Source: DASSSQ01 sp963839285 (GTDB lineage Bacteria > Actinomycetota > Thermoleophilia > Gaiellales > Gaiellaceae). Taken from it: 47,732 nucleotides of DNA. The stretch lies in assembly GCA_963839285.1 (NCBI GenBank), contig CAWIUN010000027.1:1-47732 (forward strand), given 5' to 3'. Below the pieces are notes generated by a model that was not told the DNA's origin, made no database searches, and worked only from the letters and a program-made list of their open reading frames with translations. Made by a program: the position numbers and the translations under genes. Shown here one piece after another: positions 1 to 7,756 of this stretch (positions are counted from its first letter, which is position 1; each line of letters opens with the position of its first letter).

Positions 1-2
1 TC

Positions 3-338
3 CCGGCGAAGATCTGGCACGACTTCATGGTCGCGGCGCTCGCCAAGGCCCCGGCGGCCGAGTTCCAGGCCGCCAAGAGCGACCCCGTCTGGCGCACCGA
101 CTTCACCCGCGGCCACTACCAGCTCGACTACGTGCCGGTCTACAGGCCGACGACGACGGAGTCGACGTCGACGACCTCCGCGGCGACGTCCGAGCCGAAG
201 GCGCCGGCCCGGACGGCGGTGGTGCCGAAGCCGTCGAAGCCGCCGGCGTCGCCGAAGGTGGTTCCGCCGGCCCCGCCCGCGCCGCCGCCGACTCCCGCGC
301 CGCCGCCGGCCCCCACGACGACCGCCCCTGCGCAGTAG
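3..338 (+). CDS. Class A penicillin-binding protein, C-terminal end (5'-truncated by window)
   Basis: Only the last 111 residues are in the window, and the reading frame is open from position 3. The segment PAKIWHDFM is the conserved stretch found at the end of the transpeptidase domain of PBP1A/PonA-type bifunctional murein synthases. It is followed by a low-complexity Thr/Ser/Pro/Ala/Lys-rich tail with repeated PPAPP-like units, as is common in actinobacterial PBPs. The protein would polymerise and cross-link peptidoglycan outside the membrane. The catalytic Ser, Lys and glycosyltransferase residues lie upstream and cannot be checked, so the call rests on the short motif and the tail. The gene ends with TAG, 25 nt before the GTG of the next membrane protein. 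Confidence 0.72.
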   Translation, partial: PAKIWHDFMVAALAKAPAAEFQAAKSDPVWRTDFTRGHYQLDYVPVYRPTTTESTSTTSAATSEPKAPARTAVVPKPSKPPASPKVVPPAPPAPPPTPAPPPAPTTTAPAQ

Positions 339-363
339 GCCCCGCCTCGGCCTTGCCGCCGGC

Positions 364-1548
364 GTGGCGGTGCTCGCGCTCGTGGCTGCCTGCGCCGCCT
401 TCGCGTGGGCGCCCGGGTCGCCGCTCGAGCCGCTCCGCGGCGGCCATCCGCAGGGAGACCGGAGCTGGGGCTGGGCGTTCCTCGGCTGCGCCGCGGCCGC
501 GCTCGTGCTCTACGCCGTGGGGGTGCGGGCCGTCCGTGCGGGAGCGCCGCTCGCCGCCGTCGGGGCGGTCGCGGTCGCGATCCAGCTCGCGCCGCTCGGG
601 GCGCCCCTCCTGCTCTCGACCGACGCCTGGACCTATTGGAACTACGGACGCATCGCCGCCGTGCACGGCGGCAACCCCTATCGCGACGCACCGGGCGAGT
701 TCCCCGGCGATCCGGCGCTTCCCTACTCCGGCGCCGACTGGCGGGACGCGGGCAGCGTCTACGGCCCGGCCTTCACGCTCGCCTCCGAGCCGCTGGCACT
801 CGCCGCCGGCCGCTCGGCGGACGCGGCGGCCCTGGTCTACAAGTCGCTCGCCGCGGCCGCCGTGCTCATCGCCGCGCTGCTCGCGGGCCGGCTCTCGCGC
901 CGGCCCGCGCACGCGCTCGCCTTCGTCGGCTGGAATCCCGTGCTCGCGCTCCACTTCGCCGGCGGCGGGCACAACGACGCCTGGATGGCCGCGCTCGTCC
1001 TCGCCGCCCTCTGGCTCGCGCGCCGGGGCCGAACCGACTGGGCGGGCGCGGCGTGGGCCCTGGCGATCCTGGTCAAGTGGGTGCCGCTCGTCCTGCTCCC
1101 GTTGCGCGCCCTCGAAGCGCGGGCGAGCGGCCGCCGCGTCACGCATCTCGGCTTCGCCGCCGCGGCGGCCCTCGTCGTCGCGGTCGCGAGCTGGCGCTAC
1201 GGCGCCGGCTGGCTCGAGGCCTTCGGGCCGCTCGCGCGCCACGCCGGGCTCGAGACGCGCTTCGCGCTCCCGCACCGGCTCGGCGCGCTCGGCGTCCCGC
1301 ATGCGCCGGCCGTCGCGCTCGCTACCGCCGGCTACGCGGTCGCCTACGCGTGGCTGTTGCGCGAGGCCTCGCGCGGACGAGCCCGGCTCGGCCTCGCCAC
1401 GGGGCTGCTGCTGCTCGCGACGCCGTACCTGATCGTGTGGTACGTCGTCTGGACGGTCCCGCTCGCGGCGGCCGAGGACGACGAGCCCGCGCAGTGGCTC
1501 GCGCTCGGGCTCTGCGCCTACCTGTTGCGGCAGACTATTCCGCTGTGA
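364..1548 (+). CDS. GT87-type polyprenol-phosphate-mannose-dependent mannosyltransferase-like membrane protein
   Basis: A 394-residue multi-spanning membrane protein with a GTG start. Alternating hydrophobic segments run through its whole length. An early loop carries STDAWTYWNYGR and a later one WNPVLALHFAGGGHNDAW. The WNP...GGxHNDA signature is typical of the GT87/MptA-MptB-like (DUF2029) glycosyltransferases, which use polyprenyl-phosphate mannose to extend envelope glycans. The first residues (MAVLALVAACAAFAWA) form a signal-anchor-like helix, which supports this start. It follows the PBP gene by 25 nt and converges with the DUF2079 gene, overlapping it tail to tail by 14 nt. The exact sugar and acceptor cannot be read from sequence. 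A role in lipoglycan or cell-wall polysaccharide assembly is inferred from family and neighbours. Confidence 0.72.
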   Translation: MAVLALVAACAAFAWAPGSPLEPLRGGHPQGDRSWGWAFLGCAAAALVLYAVGVRAVRAGAPLAAVGAVAVAIQLAPLGAPLLLSTDAWTYWNYGRIAAVHGGNPYRDAPGEFPGDPALPYSGADWRDAGSVYGPAFTLASEPLALAAGRSADAAALVYKSLAAAAVLIAALLAGRLSRRPAHALAFVGWNPVLALHFAGGGHNDAWMAALVLAALWLARRGRTDWAGAAWALAILVKWVPLVLLPLRALEARASGRRVTHLGFAAAAALVVAVASWRYGAGWLEAFGPLARHAGLETRFALPHRLGALGVPHAPAVALATAGYAVAYAWLLREASRGRARLGLATGLLLLATPYLIVWYVVWTVPLAAAEDDEPAQWLALGLCAYLLRQTIPL

Positions 1549-2995
1549 CGCGGCGGAACACGAGCACGCCGTCGCGCTCGAAGACGAGCCGCCAGCCCGG
1601 CTCGCGGCGGAGCAGGGCGATCCGCGTCGCGTAGGGCAGCGGCGCGATCCGGTCGGCGTAGCCGGCGACCCGCTCGTCGACCGCCACCCAGGTCGCGTCC
1701 TGCACGTACGGGAAGCTGAGCACCCGCCGCCGCGCTGACAGGTGGGCGCCGAGTGCGTTCGAGGCCGAGACGACGGCGCCGTCGGGAACGAGCTCGAGCG
1801 CGTCGAGGACGACCCTGTCGTGCGCCGAGACGTGTGCCGCCCGCCCCTGCAGCGTCTCGCCGCCGGGGACGAAGCGCCAGAGCGGGATCGGGCCGAGCCG
1901 CCAGCCTGCGACGAGCGCTGCGGCGACGGCGAGGGCTGCGAGCGAGGCTCCGTCGAGCCTCGTGCGCCGCGCGATGCCCGCCGCTCCCAGCACCGAGGCG
2001 GCGACGAGGGCGGGCAGGACCGCGCCGGTGTAGTGGAAGTGGATCGAGGTCTGGGTCGGCGTCGCCGAGAGCAGGTTGATCGCGAGCTCCGGCGCGGCCG
2101 CGAGCGCGAGGAGGGGCGCCGCCACGGGTAGCGCGGCGAGCGGCAGCACGAGCTCGAGCAGGTAGCCGATCCCGCGCCCGTCGAACGCGACCCCGAGCAC
2201 GTGCAGGGGGTCGGTGAGCGCAGTCTTCAGGATCCCTGCGGGCGAGCCGCCGACCTCGCCGTAGCGGCCGTAGAAGGCCGAGGAGGCGCCGGCGTTGAAG
2301 TGCGGGATCACGAGCCCGATCGCGACGGCCGAGGCCGCGGCTCCCGCTGCCGCGATCGAGAGGCCCCAGGCACGGCGACCGCGCGCGACCGTGTACCAGA
2401 GGCCGAGCATCGCGACGACGAGCCCGATCTCCTCCTTGGTCGCCGCCGCCAGCAGCCCGACGGCGCAGAAGGCGACCGGACGGTCGCGGTCGAGCAGCTC
2501 GATCCCCCAGAGGAGGAGCGGAGTCGCGAGCGCGACCGGGTGGAACTCGTTCAGGGTCAGCCACTGAACCGGCGGGTAGAGCAGGTAGGCGAGCGCGAAC
2601 CCGAGCGCGGCGCGCTCGCCTTCGAGGTGACGACGCGCCAGCCGGTGGACGGGCAGCGCGCCGAGCGCGATCGCGACCGTCTGGACGACGAGCAGCAGGT
2701 CGGGGCTCGGCCAGACCCACCAGAGCGGCGCGAGGAGCGCCAGGATCGGGTCGACGTGCGCCGCCAGCCGGGAGACCTGCTCGCCGCGGAGGTTGGTCAC
2801 CTCGAGGAAGTGGCCGTGGGCGGTGTTGTAGACCGCCTGCGTCATGTTGCCGAGGTCGAAGCGGCCGGTCTCGAGCGCGCGGTGTCGCAGCATCCCGAGC
2901 GCCGAGAAGCCGACCGCATAGGCGGTCACGGCCGACCAGAGGAGCGCCCTGCCGTGCAGCTCTCCGGCGCGCTCGCGCACGGCCGCGACGTTCAT
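1535..2995 (-). CDS. DUF2079 family polytopic membrane protein
   Basis: 486 residues, starting at the ATG at 2995, which overlaps the upstream glycosyltransferase stop (ATGA). The N-terminal part holds the DUF2079 hallmarks: a first membrane helix, then RFDLGNMTQAVYNTAHGHF, an AAHVDPILALLAPLWWVWP segment, and later LNEFHPVALATPLLLWG. About ten membrane helices follow, then a soluble C-terminal domain of roughly 110 residues (from about residue 375) ending in VLVFRRVTAE. The family resembles GT-C enzymes such as dolichyl-phosphate-dependent mannosyltransferases, but its reaction is not established. As the last gene of the kinase-GT2-GT4 operon it is a good candidate for the membrane-embedded step of a glycan pathway. 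Confidence 0.85.
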   Translation of the reverse strand: MNVAAVRERAGELHGRALLWSAVTAYAVGFSALGMLRHRALETGRFDLGNMTQAVYNTAHGHFLEVTNLRGEQVSRLAAHVDPILALLAPLWWVWPSPDLLLVVQTVAIALGALPVHRLARRHLEGERAALGFALAYLLYPPVQWLTLNEFHPVALATPLLLWGIELLDRDRPVAFCAVGLLAAATKEEIGLVVAMLGLWYTVARGRRAWGLSIAAAGAAASAVAIGLVIPHFNAGASSAFYGRYGEVGGSPAGILKTALTDPLHVLGVAFDGRGIGYLLELVLPLAALPVAAPLLALAAAPELAINLLSATPTQTSIHFHYTGAVLPALVAASVLGAAGIARRTRLDGASLAALAVAAALVAGWRLGPIPLWRFVPGGETLQGRAAHVSAHDRVVLDALELVPDGAVVSASNALGAHLSARRRVLSFPYVQDATWVAVDERVAGYADRIAPLPYATRIALLRREPGWRLVFERDGVLVFRRVTAE

Positions 2996-4071
2996 CGTCG
3001 CGACTCGACCGCGCCCTCGAGCAGCCCGCGCCAGCGGGCGCCGAGCACCTGCTCGGACGCTCGCTCCTCGAATGCGGCGCGGCCGCCGGCGGAGAGCCGC
3101 AGCGCCAGCTCGCGGTCCGCCGCGACGCGCCTGACCGCCGCCGCGAGCGACTCCGGGTCGCCGGGCGGGACGAGCAGGGCGCTCTCGCCGTCGGCCAGCA
3201 GCTCCCCGGCGGCCGGTGTCCCCGCGGTGACGAGCGGCGTCCCGCAGGCGAGCGCCTGGTAGGCCTTGTTCGGGATCACGCGCCGCGCCTTGTCCGAGGT
3301 GCCGAAGATGCCGAGCGCACAGCCCGCGTCCCAGTAGGCTCCGGGCAGCCGCTCGTACTCGATCCAGGGCTGCCACTCGACGTTCGCCGGCCGCCGGTCG
3401 AGCTCCGCGTCGAGCTGGCCGCTGCCGACGATCCGGAAGGGGATCTCCGGCGCGAGCGCGGCGGCCGCGAGGATCGTCTCGAGCCCGTGCAACGGGATCA
3501 GCTTGCCGACGAAGAGGCAGTGGAACGGCTCGAGCGGGCGCCAGGCGGGGCGGAAGAGCCGTTCCTCGGCCCCGACCAGCGCCGTCGCGACCCGCTCGCG
3601 CGGGATCTCGCCGACCCCGGCCAGGAAGTCTCCGTGGACGTCCGTGTCGGCGACGACGAGGTCTGCGAGCCGCAGCGCGCGCCGGTCGACGACGGCGAGC
3701 GTCTTCGCGGCGACCGAGCCGGGCCGCCAGCGCCCGCGGTCGCCCACGAGGGTGTCCGCGAGCGAGACGAGCGGGTTGAAGACGAGCGGCCGCGAGCGGC
3801 CTGCGACGCGGCGGGCCCGCGGCATGTCGAAGTGGCCCGGGTAGCCGACGATGACCGCGTCGAACGGCTTGCGGACGGGCCGGCGCAGGCGTGCCTCGGC
3901 GAGCACCACGCGCAGGGCGGCGAGTGGGCCGGGCCGCCACTTGTGCTCGCGTCCCTGCCAGACCGAGACGTTGTGCTCGAGCACCTCGACCCCCGCGCCT
4001 CGCAGGCACGAGATCACCTGCGCATTGCGCGGATAGTCCCGCTCGTAGGTGCCGAAGTAGAGGACGCGCAC
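2992..4071 (-). CDS. Glycosyltransferase family 4 protein
   Basis: 359 residues from a GTG at 4071, whose G is shared with the stop codon of the GT2 gene. The N-terminus VRVLYFGTYERDYPRN is a Rossmann-type GT-B opening. The C-terminal half has the GT4 features: the FHCLFVGKLIPLHGLETI sugar-nucleotide loop, FRIVGSGQ, and the DKARRVIPNKAYQALACGTP segment that binds the nucleotide, followed by LLVPPGDPESLA. The usual E-x7-E is replaced by a K-rich variant, as in many envelope GT4s. The enzyme is predicted to be cytosolic and to transfer a sugar from an NDP or lipid-phosphate donor. Donor and acceptor are unknown. Overlapping stops and starts on both sides indicate translational coupling. Confidence 0.85.
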   Translation of the reverse strand: MRVLYFGTYERDYPRNAQVISCLRGAGVEVLEHNVSVWQGREHKWRPGPLAALRVVLAEARLRRPVRKPFDAVIVGYPGHFDMPRARRVAGRSRPLVFNPLVSLADTLVGDRGRWRPGSVAAKTLAVVDRRALRLADLVVADTDVHGDFLAGVGEIPRERVATALVGAEERLFRPAWRPLEPFHCLFVGKLIPLHGLETILAAAALAPEIPFRIVGSGQLDAELDRRPANVEWQPWIEYERLPGAYWDAGCALGIFGTSDKARRVIPNKAYQALACGTPLVTAGTPAAGELLADGESALLVPPGDPESLAAAVRRVAADRELALRLSAGGRAAFEERASEQVLGARWRGLLEGAVESRR

Positions 4072-5009
4072 TAGGCGAGGACGTCTTCGACGAGCTGGTC
4101 GGTCCGGTCGCGATCGGCCGTCCGCTGCTCGTGCTGCGCGGTCACGAGCTCGCTGATCAGCCCGAGCGAAAAGAATTGCAGCCCGACGACGACGAGCAGG
4201 ACGCCGAGCAGGAGCAGCGGGCGGCCGCCGATCGCGTGGCCGAGCAGCTTGACCACGGTCAGGTAGACGAGGATCACGAAGCCGACGAGTCCGAGCCCGA
4301 GTCCGAGCCCGCCGAAGAGGTGCAGGGGCCGGTGCCTGTAGCGGCCCATGAAGGAGACGCCGAGCAGGTCGAGGAAGCCGCGCAGGTAGCGCTCGAGCCC
4401 GTAGCGGGAGCGGCCGTGCTCGCGCGGGCGGTGGTTGACGGGCAGCTCGGCGACGCGGTAGCCCTGGTGGTGCGCGAGGACGGGGATGAAGCGGTGGAGC
4501 TCTCCGTAGATGCGCAGGCCGCGGACGACCTCGGCGCGGTAGGCCTTGAGGCCGCAGTTGACGTCGTGCAGGCGGACGCCCGTCAGCCACGCGGTCAGCC
4601 GGTTGAACCCGCGCGAGAGGAAGCGGCGCGACCAGGGATCGCGGCGTCGGGTCTTCCAGCCGGAGACGAGGTCGAACCCCTCCTCGAGCTTCGCGAGCAG
4701 CTTCGGGATCTCGGCCGGATCGTCCTGCAGGTCGCCGTCGATCGTGACGACGACCTCGCCCCGGGCCTGCGCGAAGCCGGCCGAGAGCGCCGCCGCCTTG
4801 CCGAAGTTCCGGCGCAGCCTGACGACCCGGACGTTGGACGTGGAGGCGTGCAGCCGCGTCAGCGCGGCCCACGAGCCGTCGGTGGAGCCGTCGTCGACGA
4901 AGACCGTCTCCCACGCGGTCTCGAGCGGGTCGAGCGCGGAGCGGAGCTCGTCGTGGAGGAGCGCGATCGTCTGCTCCTCGTCGTGGACGGGGACGACGAC
5001 GGAGATCAT
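4071..5009 (-). CDS. Polyprenyl-phosphate glycosyltransferase, GT2 (DPM1/ArnC-like) with C-terminal membrane helices
   Basis: 312 residues. Residues 1-220 form a GT-A fold: VVVPVHDEE, the nucleotide-binding VFVDDGSTDGS, the DxD-type TIDGDLQDDP, and the HDVNCGLKAYR and RPREHGRSRYG segments typical of dolichyl/polyprenyl-phosphate sugar synthases. Two hydrophobic helices follow at about 234-255 and 268-290, then a charged tail. Family members move a sugar from UDP- or GDP-sugar to undecaprenyl or polyprenyl phosphate on the inner face of the membrane. That would supply a lipid-linked donor for the membrane proteins encoded nearby (DUF2079 and the GT87-type protein). The ATG overlaps the kinase stop (ATGA). 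Confidence 0.88.
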   Translation of the reverse strand: MISVVVPVHDEEQTIALLHDELRSALDPLETAWETVFVDDGSTDGSWAALTRLHASTSNVRVVRLRRNFGKAAALSAGFAQARGEVVVTIDGDLQDDPAEIPKLLAKLEEGFDLVSGWKTRRRDPWSRRFLSRGFNRLTAWLTGVRLHDVNCGLKAYRAEVVRGLRIYGELHRFIPVLAHHQGYRVAELPVNHRPREHGRSRYGLERYLRGFLDLLGVSFMGRYRHRPLHLFGGLGLGLGLVGFVILVYLTVVKLLGHAIGGRPLLLLGVLLVVVGLQFFSLGLISELVTAQHEQRTADRDRTDQLVEDVLA

Positions 5010-6370
5010 CCGGCCGCCGTGGTCGTGGCCGCCGCCGTCGTCGCGGCCGGGCTCGTCGCCGGCGTGGTCGTGGCCGCGGCTGTCGTCGCCGCAGTTGTCG
5101 TCGTCGCCGCCGTCGTGGCGGCGGTCGTCGTCGGCGTGGTCGTGGCAGCGGTCGTCGTCGGCGGGCTCGTGGTCGTGGTGGCCGCGGTCGTCGCGGTCGT
5201 CGCGGCCGTGGCGCTCGTGGTGGTGGCCGCAGTCGTCGCCTCCTGGGTCGTCGCCTCCTGGGTCGTCGCGGCAGCGGTCGTCACCGGCGAGGTCGTCTGG
5301 GAGCTGGTCTGCTCCGTGCCGGCGGCCGGCAGGCTCAGCGAGACGGGCGTCGACCCGGCGCCGCTGCCGCCCCCGTCTCCGAGGACGTAGGCGAGGGCCG
5401 CGCCGCCGATCGCGAGCAGCGCGACCGCCGCGATCGCGAGCGGCAGGACGGTCGACCGGCGCCGCGGGGGCCGGCTGCGCCGCGGCGGGATCACCTCGGT
5501 CTCGGGCGCTGCGGCGGTGGCGCTCCCGACGAGAGCCGTCGGCGGGGCGGTCGCGAGCAGCGTCGTCGCGTCGTCCGAGCCGACCAGGTCGGCGAGCAGC
5601 GCGTCGCCGTCTGCCGGCCGCGCCGCGGGATCCTTCGCCAGCGCCGCGACGGCGACGGCAGCGAGCGCCGGGGGCGCGCCGTCGTCGCGGTGGAGCTCGA
5701 CGGGCGGCGCCTCGTCCTCGCGGTGCATGCGCACCAGCTCGGGCGCCGACTCCGAGACGAACGGCGGCCTGCCCGTCAGCATGCGGTAGAGGATCGCCCC
5801 GAACGAGTAGACGTCGCTCGCGGGCGTCGCCTGCGAGCCCGAGGCCTGCTCCGGCGAGATGTACGCCGCCGTCCCCATGATCGTCCCCGCCTCGGTGAGC
5901 GCCCGCGCGCCGGCGATCCTCGCCAGGCCGAAATCGGCGATCTTCGCCCGCCCTTCACCGTCGAAGAGGATGTTCGCCGGCTTCAGGTCGCGATGGACGA
6001 GGCCGCGCTCGTGCGCGTGCGCGAGGCCGGCGGCGACCTCCTGGGCGATCCGGCCGGTCTCCCGGTCCGGCAGCGGGCGGCCCGGCGCGAGCCGGTCCTC
6101 GAGCGTGCCGCCCGGCAGGTACTCGAGGATCATGTACGGGCCCTGGTCGGTCTCCCCGTAGTCGAAGAGCTGGCAGATGTTGGGATGCGAGAGCGCGGCG
6201 ACCGCCCGCGCCTCCCGCTCGAAGCGGGCGCGCTCGGCGTCGGGCGCGATCAGCTTGACGGCGACCCGCCGGCCGAGCTCGCGGTCCTGCGCGAGCCAGA
6301 CCGCGGACATGGCGCCGCCGCCGAGCGGCTGCTCGAGGTCGTAGCGGTCCGCGATCGTCCGACCTGGCAT
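5006..6370 (-). CDS. Eukaryotic-type Ser/Thr protein kinase (PknB-like) with extracytoplasmic Thr/Ala-rich tail
   Basis: 454 residues. The kinase domain (about 10-265) has a Gly-rich loop LGGGAMSAVW, the ATP lysine K39 in VAVKLI, the catalytic loop HRDLKPAN (126-133), DFG (146-148), and an activation segment with GTAAYISPEQ. After a basic linker comes one membrane helix (about 309-330). The outside part begins with a short Gly/Ser segment and continues as roughly 100 residues made almost only of T, A, S and P, without PASTA or other sensor domains. It is the first gene of the operon with GT2, GT4 and DUF2079, so it may phosphorylate envelope-synthesis proteins (inference). The tail's degenerate GTCGTGGCC-type coding repeat is prone to length change. 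Confidence 0.93.
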   Translation of the reverse strand: MPGRTIADRYDLEQPLGGGAMSAVWLAQDRELGRRVAVKLIAPDAERARFEREARAVAALSHPNICQLFDYGETDQGPYMILEYLPGGTLEDRLAPGRPLPDRETGRIAQEVAAGLAHAHERGLVHRDLKPANILFDGEGRAKIADFGLARIAGARALTEAGTIMGTAAYISPEQASGSQATPASDVYSFGAILYRMLTGRPPFVSESAPELVRMHREDEAPPVELHRDDGAPPALAAVAVAALAKDPAARPADGDALLADLVGSDDATTLLATAPPTALVGSATAAAPETEVIPPRRSRPPRRRSTVLPLAIAAVALLAIGGAALAYVLGDGGGSGAGSTPVSLSLPAAGTEQTSSQTTSPVTTAAATTQEATTQEATTAATTTSATAATTATTAATTTTSPPTTTAATTTPTTTAATTAATTTTAATTAAATTTPATSPAATTAAATTTAAG

Positions 6371-6376
6371 CGCCAG

Positions 6377-6383
6377 TAGCTTA
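6377..6383. promoter_or_regulatory. Overlapping divergent -10 elements for pknB-like kinase and moeA
   Basis: The 23-nt gap between the two divergent ATGs holds TAGCTT on the plus strand (6377-6382, 11 nt before moeA) and TAAGCT on the minus strand (6378-6383, 7 nt before the kinase). Both fit TAnnnT and overlap almost fully, so the two transcripts would compete and be nearly leaderless. Confidence 0.45.
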
Positions 6384-6393
6384 TGCGGCGTCC

Positions 6394-7590
6394 ATGGCCG
6401 ATCTGCTCACGATCGACGAAGCGCTCGCCCGCATCCTCGAGCACGCGCAGCCGCTCGACTCCGAGCGAGTTCCGCTCGAGCAGGCGGCGGGCCGCGTCCT
6501 CGCCGAGGATGCCTGCGCCGCCGTCGACCTGCCGCCGTTCGCGAGCTCGGCGATGGACGGCTACGCGATCAGAGCCGGGGACGCTCCCGGGCCGCTTCCC
6601 GTCGTCGCCCGGGTCGCCGCGGGGAGGCCCGCGGGCCGCGGGCTCGCGCCCGGCGAGGCGATGGGGATCGCGACGGGCGGCGTCGTGCCGGAGGGAGCCG
6701 ACGCCGTCGTGCCGATCGAGGTCGTTGTCGAGCATGACAACGACAGTGTGGAGCTCCCGTCGGACGTCGCGCCCGGCGAGAACGTCCGGCCTCGGGCAGG
6801 AGACGTGGCAGCCGGCGAGATCGTCGTTCCCGCCGGGACGCGGCTCGACGCCGCCCGGCTCGGGGCGCTCGCGGCGGCCGGCGTCGCCGAGGCGGTGTGC
6901 ACACGCCGCCCGCAGGCTGCCGTGCTCGCGACGGGCACCGAGCTCCGGCGGCCGGGGGAGCCGCTCGGCCCGGGCGAGGTCTACGAAGCGAACGGTCTGA
7001 TCCTCGCGACCCAGCTGCGGTCGACGGGCGCCGAGGCCGAGAGGCTCGGTTCCGTCGCCGACGACGACGAAGCCCATCGCGCGGCGATCGCGCGGGGGCT
7101 CGAGGCGGACGTGCTCGTCAGCTCGGGCGGCGTCTCGGTCGGGCCGCACGACCTCGTGCGCCGGATCGAGGCCGAGCTCGGCGTCGAGGAGGTGTTCTGG
7201 AGGGTGGCGATGAAGCCGGGCAAGCCCGTGGCCTTCGGCGTCCGCGGCCGGACGCTCGTCTTCGGACTGCCGGGGAACCCCGTCTCCGCGCTCGTCGGCT
7301 TCGAGCTCTTCGTCCGGCCCGCGGTGCACGCGCTGCTGGGCCTGCGCCCGCCCGAGCCGCGCTGGCTGCCGGGAACACTGACACGAGACCTGCGGCGGAT
7401 CCCCGACCGCGACCAGGTCGTGCGCGCGCGGCTCGCGGGCGGGGAACGGAGCGTCGCGCTCGAGCCGCTCTCGGGCCAGGAGTCGCACATGATCGCGCGG
7501 GCGGCCGCCGCCGACGCGCTCGTCCTGGTGCCGCGCGGCGACGGCGTGGTCGAGGCGGGGACGCCCGTGCGCTACCTTCCACTCGGCTGA
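6394..7590 (+). CDS. moeA: Molybdopterin molybdenumtransferase MoeA
   Basis: 398 residues, close to the family's normal length. It catalyses insertion of molybdate into adenylylated molybdopterin, the last step of molybdenum cofactor synthesis in the cytosol. Visible motifs are the N-terminal LPPFASSAMDGYAI, GVVPEGADAVVPIE, the MPT-binding LATGTEL, SSGGVSVGPHD, WRVAMKPGKPVAFG and FGLPGNPVSALVGFE. The C-terminal domain IV ends in VEAGTPVRYLPLG. The start ATG sits 23 nt from the divergent kinase start. moaC and a mogA-type gene lie 10 kb downstream, so the pathway is split across the window. Confidence 0.96.
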   Translation: MADLLTIDEALARILEHAQPLDSERVPLEQAAGRVLAEDACAAVDLPPFASSAMDGYAIRAGDAPGPLPVVARVAAGRPAGRGLAPGEAMGIATGGVVPEGADAVVPIEVVVEHDNDSVELPSDVAPGENVRPRAGDVAAGEIVVPAGTRLDAARLGALAAAGVAEAVCTRRPQAAVLATGTELRRPGEPLGPGEVYEANGLILATQLRSTGAEAERLGSVADDDEAHRAAIARGLEADVLVSSGGVSVGPHDLVRRIEAELGVEEVFWRVAMKPGKPVAFGVRGRTLVFGLPGNPVSALVGFELFVRPAVHALLGLRPPEPRWLPGTLTRDLRRIPDRDQVVRARLAGGERSVALEPLSGQESHMIARAAAADALVLVPRGDGVVEAGTPVRYLPLG

Positions 7591-7756
7591 CGCGCGGCTC
7601 TGCGGCGACCCGCGCTCCCGGCGGCAGCGGCTGCGCATCCGCCGAGCGAGCGCCGACGGCGTTCGCCCGTCTCGGCGTCGACGACGGCCGCCCGCCCGAC
7701 GATCGCGCCTGCGTCGACGGGTGTGGCGTCCCGCAGGCCCGAAGCAGTCGCCGCGT
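7591..7756. other. Convergent intergenic gap with no recognised feature
   Basis: This 166-nt gap separates the 3' ends of moeA and the M28-like gene. I see no tRNA, no clear hairpin with a T-run and no repeat shared with other parts of the window. A minus-strand frame stays open across it, but that is expected at this base composition. Confidence 0.4.

Noticed and set aside
103..1302. Large antisense open frames opposite most genes (for example opposite 103-1302, 2201-3262, 21118-22845)
   Set aside because: In very GC-rich DNA stops are rare in shadow frames. The products are Arg/Ala/Pro-rich and lack motifs, whereas the opposite strand encodes clear families.
5010..5330. CRISPR or minisatellite array in the GTCGTGGCC-rich stretch
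   Set aside because: The repetition is degenerate, codon-phased, and encodes the Thr/Ala tail of the kinase; there are no spacers.
7572..7756. Short minus-strand coding tail downstream of the M28-like stop
   Set aside because: It continues the abandoned frame after the frameshift and matches no family. The corrected frame ends at 7757.
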